From Lineus longissimus (Eukaryota; Nemertea; Pilidiophora; Heteronemertea; Lineidae), in contig NC_088321.1 of assembly GCF_910592395.1 (NCBI RefSeq), positions 14,756,001-14,820,000 on the forward strand: a DNA stretch of 64,000 nt, given 5' to 3'. Each line of letters begins with the position of its first letter. Positions within the stretch are counted from its first letter, which is position 1. Shown in pieces: positions 57,351 through 64,000 of the stretch. The position numbers and the translations under genes were made by a program. The notes under the pieces were generated by a model, which was not told the origin of the DNA, did not search any database, and worked only from the letters and a program-made list of their open reading frames with translations.

Positions 57351-60300
57351 ATGGATCAAAAGGTGGAAAGCAAGGGAAACTGTCTGTGGTAAGCCGCTAC
57401 TTAACCCAAATATTTCCTCCTGAACACTTTCAGTGCCCTACTTTCACGCCCAAACACCCCCTTTACAGACCCCCACGGAAAAAATCCATCAGAGATAGTT
57501 CAATAAGGACTTTTTCGGAACGGAAGCTTCCCGAAGACCAGATTTTGCTGAAACGACACTGCCCAGGTTTATGCTGTTTTAATGAGGCTTATTTTGTCCT
57601 AATCAGAAAGTCGATCAAAATTAACATCATATTTTATTGTCAGTAATTACTCAATACTCTGCCTGTTGGCCACCTGCCCTCATTGATGTGTCGATCACTG
57701 ACAACTAGTCAATTATCGATATCCTTTTTAAACCCTTCATGTCTCACATCCTAATGGTTATCATAGCTGCAAGGAATGATCTCTTTTGTAATATTGTACT
57801 TAGTTTCTGTGTCTTTAAGGGTTGACATAGATATGGCCATTTTGGCTGGACCTCCAAATCCTAAAGCTATTAGACCTCTTCCCAAATGAATTGAATGCTC
57901 ACTTAAATCATGGGAGGCTGTTCTCTCAGGAAAACGAAGAACTGGCTCCCACACTTGTAATTGGCTCACCAGGAGCATTTTTGTGTGCCATTGCCAAGGA
58001 GCCTCATGGCCTAGTGGTTTACACTGCTGGCCACCACGCAATAGGGCCCGGGTTCGATCCTGGGGAGAACCCAGGATCGTATGTCTGGATGAACCGGCGT
58101 GGCTTTCAAGGAACTAAAATTCCTGGCTCTTCACAGTCCTTCGAATGAGACTCAAAACCGAGGTTCCTTGTACCTGGTGTCTATGCCAGGGCAAGCTAAG
58201 ACCCCACCAAGTGAGAAACATGAGTAGCTTGCGTGGACTCTATCTCTCTCGCCAAAGTCGGACCACTAGGCCAATAAACCCAATTGGCGCCTAACCGTAG
58301 TGCCACGCAGAAAACGCTCATCCCGCCTTGGAGGAGGATTACTCCTAGGAGAATGACCCCTCCAAGTGTAGAGCGAACGCTGAAGAAGAAGAAGAAGAAG
58401 AAGTGTGCCATTGCGGTTAGGAGCCAATTTGGTTCATTGGCTTAGTGACTTTGTCTTCAGCCAGAGGTCAAGTCCATTGCGAGTTACTCCTGTTTCTCAC
58501 TCGATGGTGCCTTTTGCCTACCCTGGTATAAACACCAGGTACAGTTTTACACCTCATTTGAAGGAAAAGGAATCAGAGTTCCCCTGTCTTTCCTCATACG
58601 AACCAACATTAGCAACTTTATAATAATGCTATTGAAGGCCAATCGAGTTGATCAGCGAAAGTATTGATGTCAAGAAATATTCTTCCGTTTTAGGGATTTG
58701 GAGCTGATGTGTAGTGAGTCGAAGTCGACCAGCTTGATTTTGGTAAGTCAAGATCAGCTCTGGGTTGTCTGAAACAATGTTGATGGCCAAGTAGATTTAA
58801 GAACAAGAGGTCCAAGGGCCTGGCACTCAGCTGACATTTTGTGCACAAGTTTTAAGAAAAAAACCAAAGTCTGAAGAAGGGACTCCTATGGGTCTGACAA
58901 GTGCTGTCCTTGACAGAGAGGTGGCCTTATTAGAGAGGTCTGATTGAATGGAACCAATCTGTAGCCAAAACAAGTGTCCTTAACAGAGAGGTTGTCTTTG
59001 ATAGAGAGGTGTTCACTGAGGAAGGTGCCAATGTATTATTTTCAATTGTTGTGATCTTCCTCCTTTGATTTACAGGGCTTCCCGGACTATAATCCTCCAC
59101 AGCATCTGATCGATAATATCAAGGATGCTGTTAGTGGCAAAGATATATTGCTGAATCAGTACTGCTCGAGGGGAAACGTAAGTATTGAATGAAAAAGACC
59201 GATTACAAGAGTCCCCCCCCCACACACACACGCATCCCCCGACCTCCCTGATCCAATGTCAGAGATGCTGTTAGTGGCAAGGATATAATGCTGAACCAGT
59301 ATTACTCGAGGGGAAACGTGGGTAGAGAGAATAAAAAAAGTCTGATTAGAACGGATACAAGAGTTGTTCCCGCAACACAACCCCCACCCTCCCTGATCCG
59401 ATTTCAGAATTTTGAAAATTTCTCCGTGAAATCAGCGGAAAATCTCATTAGTACATGTAGGTTATGGTAACTGTGGTAAGGGGGGTCTCAATTGGCAATT
59501 CTCAGGGGGGTTAATTTCGAGATTGACAAACAAGCCCTGCTCCCCCCAAAAAAGATTGGATTATTACAGTTTCCTTGTTTTGAAATTCCAGGGTCACTTT
59601 CCGCTGTTGAAGGCCTTCTCAGATCTCTACTCCCCACTGTTCAATCAGACCTTGGACCCAGTCAAAAATGTGGCTACATCAGTAGGAGCGACAGGTGCAC
59701 TAATGAAGATATTCAGAACATTTACATCACCCGGGGACGAGGTAAGTGGAAAAAAAACTTTGCACGAGCCATACAATGCCCTCACCGCACCTCAGTCGGT
59801 ATCAAATAGCAATTGGTGCATTATCAAGTACATGTGGTACGCGACCTGCACAGGCCTACTCAGTCCATGTGCTCATCAGGCTAAGTCTAGCTTACTGATC
59901 TGCACCAGATTTATAAACAGGAAATGAGAAGGTTCATTTTCACCGCCCAAGAAAATGTGAAAAGGCCGAAATGTTGATTTTGCGAAATACCCTAAAGGCA
60001 GGAGGAGAGGGGCTCATTTGGCCATCTTCAAGTGACTAGTATACACTGTGAGGGCACTTGGTCATGTCAGACTCAGCACTGAATGTGAATCATTTTGACC
60101 TACTGTGAGATGTGAGAGACCCCTATTGGCGGCTTTGTGTAACTTATCTTGCCTGCCTAGCTGCTGCCTATATTGTCCCTTTAAGGGTAACAAGTCAAGT
60201 GAATATCAATCGAGGCAGTCAACATTAAGCCGATCACAAGTAGTCTTTAATTTATTCCTGAAAACCGTTTTTTAAAAAGTGTATTTTTAAAAATATTATT

Positions 60301-63300
60301 CAATTCTAAAAAGTTGTTATGCTATTTTTTCACACCCTGTACAATCTGAAACTCATCTATGAGCATGCATAAGCCTATAGTTTCCGTGTTTTGGAATTCA
60401 ACAGCTGCTGGGTAGGCCTAATATGTCATCCTACATGTAGATGTTGGTCACCACCAAATGAACAATAGAAATATGAATATAATTACATGTATGTCAATAA
60501 GCATAACCCATCCCTCCCTGGTGAACCATATGTAGTATGTAGATTTGATAATCAATAGCATTCAAAAAATTAGGAATAAAATGTAAATTGTGCTTTTTCA
60601 GGTAATTTTATTTCAACCATCCTAGAAAGCTTACATTCATTACAGGAACTCTCGTAGCCAAACTGTAACATATCCATTACGCTTGGAAAAACGAAAAAAT
60701 CCTACTTTAATAATTATACTTTTAGGTCATTGTATTTGAGCCGTATTTCTGTCCGTATCAAGCTTATGCAAAAGAAGCCGGATCAAGTACAGTTTTTGTC
60801 CCACTGCGGCTGGTGAGAATGATTAATAGAGTAAATGCATGAGGTAAGGTGAGAAAGCATTTGGTGTTTGTTTTTCTCTTTGTTGTGGTTTTCACAGAAG
60901 TTCTTTTTAGAAAAAAAGGAAGTAATCAGTTTTTAGCTCATCTTTGGTGTGCTGTTTGCAAATGACTTTATGGTTGTTATTGCTTGGCAAGGTGCTGGGA
61001 CAGTGTCTCTAACAGAGTTGGAAAAGCCCGGTCAAGTTCGACTTCTGTCTCCCCGCACCTGGTGTGAAAGATGTTAAGAGTGAATGCATGCGGAATGGTT
61101 GAAGGAAGGTGCATTTTGGAATGATCAAACTTCACTCTGGAGTTCTGTTTTTCCCTATTTTTTGATTTTCTTAAAAATGAGGTAAAGAGAAAAGAGGTGA
61201 TTGGTTTTGAGGTCAGCTTTGGTGTGCTTGGCAAATGCTATTATTGTCAAAATAACGTGGGGAGGGGGGGTGTTGGATAAAGATAACAAGGCCGTCCTCA
61301 GCAAATTACTAATAACTTCCCCAAAAGTAATCAATATCAACTCAGGTCATGGTTAAAATTTTTAATTTGTTCTAAACATAAAATTTGCAGATAACCAGTT
61401 GCATCTTACAAAAGGTAGTAAGCCCCGACCAGCAAGCCCCTGACCTCATTTGTTATGGCTAAACACTCTTTCTGAATCAACCCCTCATTTTCGACATATT
61501 TGTTCTAGAATCAATCGCCAGATGGCACGCCACCAACAAGTGCCGATTTCACTTTCGACCCCGAGGAACTGGAGGCAGCATTCACGGAGAAAACCAAGAT
61601 GCTGGTCTGTAACAGCCCGCACAATCCAACAGGAAAGGTAAAGTTAAGCTGGTTCTGTATAGCTTTGTATTTGATGTAAAGGTTAGTTCTATATAGCATT
61701 GTATGCAGTAGACCTCACAATCCACAAGAAAAGACCTTTTAGATTCCTTCTTCTTCTTCAGCGTTCGCTCTGCACTTGGAGGGGTCATTCTCCTAGGAGT
61801 AATACTCCTCCAAGGCGGGATGAGCGTATCCTGCGTGCCACTACGGTTAGGCGCCAATTGGGTTTATTGGCCTAGTGGTCCGACTTTGGCGAGAGAGATA
61901 GAGTCCACGCAAGCTACTCATGTTTCTCACTTGGTGGGGTCTTAGCTTGCCCTGGCATAGACACCAGGTACAAGGAACCTCGGTTTTGAGTCTCATTCGA
62001 AGGACTGTGAAGAGCCAGGAATTGTAGTTCCTTGAAAGCCACGCCGGTTCATCCAGACATACGATCCTGGGTTCTCCCCGGGATCGAACCCGGGCCCTAT
62101 TGCGTGGTGGCCAGCAGTGTTAACCACTAGGCCATGAGGCTTCTTAGTTTTTTAGATTCCAAATATCTATCATTTGGATTTCAGCTGATATTGTCTCTGA
62201 ATTCAAGATGGCCACCCAAAAATGTTTAGGAAATACCAACAAACTTGATATTTACAGAAGAAGAATTAGAGATCATCATTTTGCCTCAATTTAAGATGGC
62301 CACCAAAATTCAAAATGGCTACCAAGTACTTTAATACTTTTATGAATTTTCTTGACAGATGTTTTCAAGAGAAGAATTGACGATTGTCGCCAACCTTTGC
62401 AAGAAACATGATGTGATTTGTATTGCTGACGAAGTCTATGAGATGTTCACGTATTCTGACCAAGAGCATATCAGAATGGGTAAGTCTAGCAGTGAGATGT
62501 TTATGTATTGTGATCAAGAGCATCTGTGTGTTACCTATGCTGATTTCTAATAATGATTGTCACTAGTTTTGCGAGAATGGTTGAGACATGGCCTGTGAAT
62601 TTCAGGTTGGCCTATGGTAAGATTCTGTTCCGAAGCACTGTTTATTGCAATTGAATGAAATGAACTTTTTTCCTCAATTCAAGATGGCCAAGTTGCATGC
62701 ATGATCACTGCACTAGGACATTGTGTATTAAAACATTTCTATTTTCCTGGTCCACAAGTAATTACAAACGTCGCTCCCCTTTAAACTTGATGTATCATCA
62801 TTTCAGCTACCCTCCCCGGCATGTGGGAACGAACCATCACCGTTGGTAGCGTAGGTAAACTGTTCGGCATGACAGCCTGGGCGACAGGCTTCGTCATCGG
62901 AGCGGAGCACCTGATTGCGAAATATCTACAGCGAGTCCTCTACCCCATGAACACAGCCTTACAGGTAGGACAGAAGACAATTTAGTTTCTATGCCTATAG
63001 GACAGTCCATTTTGTACATCACACTTATTCTTCAATACTCTGCCTCCCCCTTGTCTGCATGAACTCACCTGTACCCTAACCCAACTGGCGTATGTTTGCA
63101 AAACAATCCTCAAGGCGGAGATACTGTGAGATGTGAGAGACACCTATTGGCGACTTTGTGTAACTTTATCTTGCCTGCCTAGCTGCTGCCTATATTGTCC
63201 CTTTAAGGTTGAGTTACATGCATCAACTTTCTTGTTTACAGGAGGGGTACGCCCGTACCTATCGTCATGAATTGAACCGCCTTGATCAGCCCGACTGTTT

Positions 63301-63812
63301 CTTCAAAGTACTGCCGAAAAAATTGAAGGCGAAGCGAGATCACGTCATGGCAATCATGTCGGGGATTGGCCTGGAGCCAATCGCCCCACAGGGCGGATAC
63401 TTCATATTCGCCGACGTTTCAATGGTTGACGGTAAGAGGGATTCTATACTTGTATGAGAATAGGGGTGTAGCTCTCGGAGGAAATCCCCCCCTGGAAGTC
63501 GCCATGAAATGTGTCCTTGTCCATGATTTTTGCAAAAAAATTCTCTTTTGCTTCTCCAGAGTTAGCATTTTGATCCCCCTCCCCCGACCGAAAAGGAAGA
63601 TACGCCCAGAAATACACTCCTACGTCCTCCTTGGAATCGAACCTGGGCCCTTCGGCGTGGTAGGCAGCAGTATTAAGCACTAAACAATGATGCTCCTTAA
63701 ACTAAACTTTGGCTTTTATGCTCTAACAGTTTTGCCTCTTTTTCCAGACAAGTACTGCCAGGGATCTGGGGACAAGGCGTCCAACTTTGCTCTGTGGCTC
63801 TGCAAGGAGAAG
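57351..63812 (+). CDS. Kynurenine aminotransferase-like (class I/II PLP aminotransferase), 3' partial
   Basis: Exons: 57351-57388, 58694-58742, 59076-59177, 59592-59741, 60726-60812, 61509-61637, 62359-62479, 62807-62964, 63242-63431, 63748-63812; 363 residues in phase, with the last donor at 63813, so the gene continues beyond the window. Landmarks: GFPDYNPPQHL (family GFPDF.PP), LLNQYCSRGN, VGATGALMKIF, VIVFEPYFCPYQAY, CNSPHNPTGK (cofactor-binding Asn), ADEVYEMFTY (Asp/Tyr), TVGSVGKLFGM (the PLP Schiff-base Lys), PIAPQGGYFIFADVS. This order is the KYAT1/KYAT3 (cysteine-S-conjugate beta-lyase) pattern; family members run about 420-450 residues. Known relatives transaminate kynurenine to kynurenic acid. 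Oddities: the usual LGQGFPD is LILGFPD, and the loop after the Lys is diverged. The tiny first two exons are less certain than the rest. Confidence 0.87.
57995..58402 (+). mobile_element. tRNA-derived SINE (family 1) with 12-bp target duplication
   Basis: The head has a box A (TGGCCTAGTGGTT) and a box B (GGGTTCGATCC), the body is about 300 bases, and the tail is (GAA)n. GTGTGCCATTGC occurs at 57983-57994 and again at 58403-58414, a clear target-site duplication. It lies in the first intron of the aminotransferase gene. The inverted sister is at 61748-62149. Confidence 0.9.
58873..59034. mobile_element. pogo/Tc1-like MITE copy (diverged)
   Basis: Shares AAGTGCTGTCCTTGACAGAG and AGTGTCCTTAACAGAGAGG blocks with the family; its termini are eroded. 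Ends about 40 bases before the exon at 59076. Confidence 0.7.
59263..59407 (+). pseudogene. Tandem duplicate of part of an aminotransferase exon
   Basis: 59123-59262 and 59263-59407 are two copies of one unit of about 140 bases. The second repeats the end of the exon at 59076-59177 (GATGCTGTTAGTGGCAAGGA), preceded by TGTCAG and followed by GTGGGT, and would encode MLNQYYSRGN instead of LLNQYCSRGN. It is either a relic or an alternative short exon. Confidence 0.75.
59991..60186. mobile_element. MITE of the TTTAAAGGG family
   Basis: Closely related to 22062-22267 (GGCTCATTTGGCCATCTTCA, GCTGCCTATATTGTCCCTTT). Intronic in the aminotransferase gene. Confidence 0.75.
61748..62149 (-). mobile_element. 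tRNA-derived SINE (family 1), inverted copy with 11-bp target duplication
   Basis: Reverse-complement sister of 57995-58402. TTTTAGATTCC is at 61737-61747 and again at 62150-62160. The (TTC)n tail is at the left, and box B and box A are at the right. Confidence 0.9.
63118..63208. mobile_element. Fragment of the TTTAAAGGG MITE family
   Basis: Keeps only the right half (ACTGTGAGATGTGAGAGAC to GCCTATATTGTCCCTTTAAG). It sits about 30 bases before the acceptor of the exon at 63242. Confidence 0.7.
63635..63697 (-). mobile_element. tRNA-like SINE head fragment
   Basis: On the minus strand, CTGCTGCCTACCACGCC followed by GGGCCCAGGTTCGATTCC matches the family-1 SINE head (box B intact). The body is absent. 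Confidence 0.6.
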
Positions 63813-63856
63813 GTAAGTTCAAGGGAGGGGTCTTCTTCTTGTGTATTTGGAATTTT

Positions 63857-64000
63857 TGAGAAGCATCTCCACAGTCAGTCCATCTTCGCGAACAGTCGGC
63901 TGTCCTGGAGAGTTTCGCTACAGAGCCCCAGAGCTTTGTGGCCTGGGTGGCGTCCTTTGGCCAGTATTTCTCTCCACTCTTCCAAATGGAGCAGGTCTGA
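63857..64000 (+). repeat. Copy of the 84-bp repeat family, cut by the window end
   Basis: CCCCAGAGCTTTGTGGCCTG, CCTTTGGCCAGTATTTCTC and GGAGCAGGTCTGA match the units at 19395-19640. Confidence 0.65.

Noticed and set aside
58001-58075. tRNA gene within the aminotransferase intron
   Set aside because: It is the head of a SINE with target duplications and an inverted sister copy at 61748-62149.

Overview
This is a 64 kb piece of animal nuclear DNA. The genes are split by GT-AG introns of roughly 0.1 to 3.3 kb, intergenic DNA is AT-rich, and MITEs, tRNA-derived SINEs and minisatellites are dense. Gene content (histidine decarboxylase, a CED-1/Draper/MEGF-type receptor, an ARM-TIR-SAM protein, a kynurenine-aminotransferase-like enzyme) and a short run of telomere-type TAACCC repeats suggest a non-vertebrate bilaterian, probably a marine lophotrochozoan or deuterostome. 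I cannot name the species.

Layout. (1) 550-7521, + strand: histidine decarboxylase, 11 exons, first coding exon outside the window. (2) 14612-9539, - strand: a single-pass membrane protein with EMI, EGF, a Ser/Thr-rich mucin-like stretch, two EGFs, SEA, EGF, a TM helix and a tail. (3) 16925-35316, + strand: a CED-1/Draper/MEGF10-like receptor of 25 exons, transcribed divergently from gene 2. The two share the same exon pattern over the EMI domain, so they look like an old head-to-head pair with shuffled downstream domains. (4) 38076-40413, + strand: a 774-residue C2H2 zinc-finger protein with an intronless CDS. (5) 46164-53041, + strand: a 12-exon gene for a disordered N-terminus, ARM repeats, a TIR domain and a C-terminal SAM-like domain. 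(6) 57351 to the window end, + strand: a class I aminotransferase of the KYAT family, 10 exons seen, 3' end outside.

Exon limits were set by hand from splice signals. In all five spliced genes every junction is phase-consistent, which supports the models strongly. The initiating exons of genes 1-3 were not found.

Sequence between and inside the genes is mostly mobile-element debris. Families seen: a pogo/Tc1-like MITE (ten or more copies, TA target sites, CAGT...ACTG ends), TTAA-site elements, a PIF/Harbinger-like MITE with TTA target sites, foldback elements, at least two tRNA-derived SINE families (two copies with clear target duplications in opposite orientation), and a KpnI-site minisatellite family at three loci. 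The most striking pattern is that several MITE copies begin within about 8 bases of a 5' splice site in two different genes.
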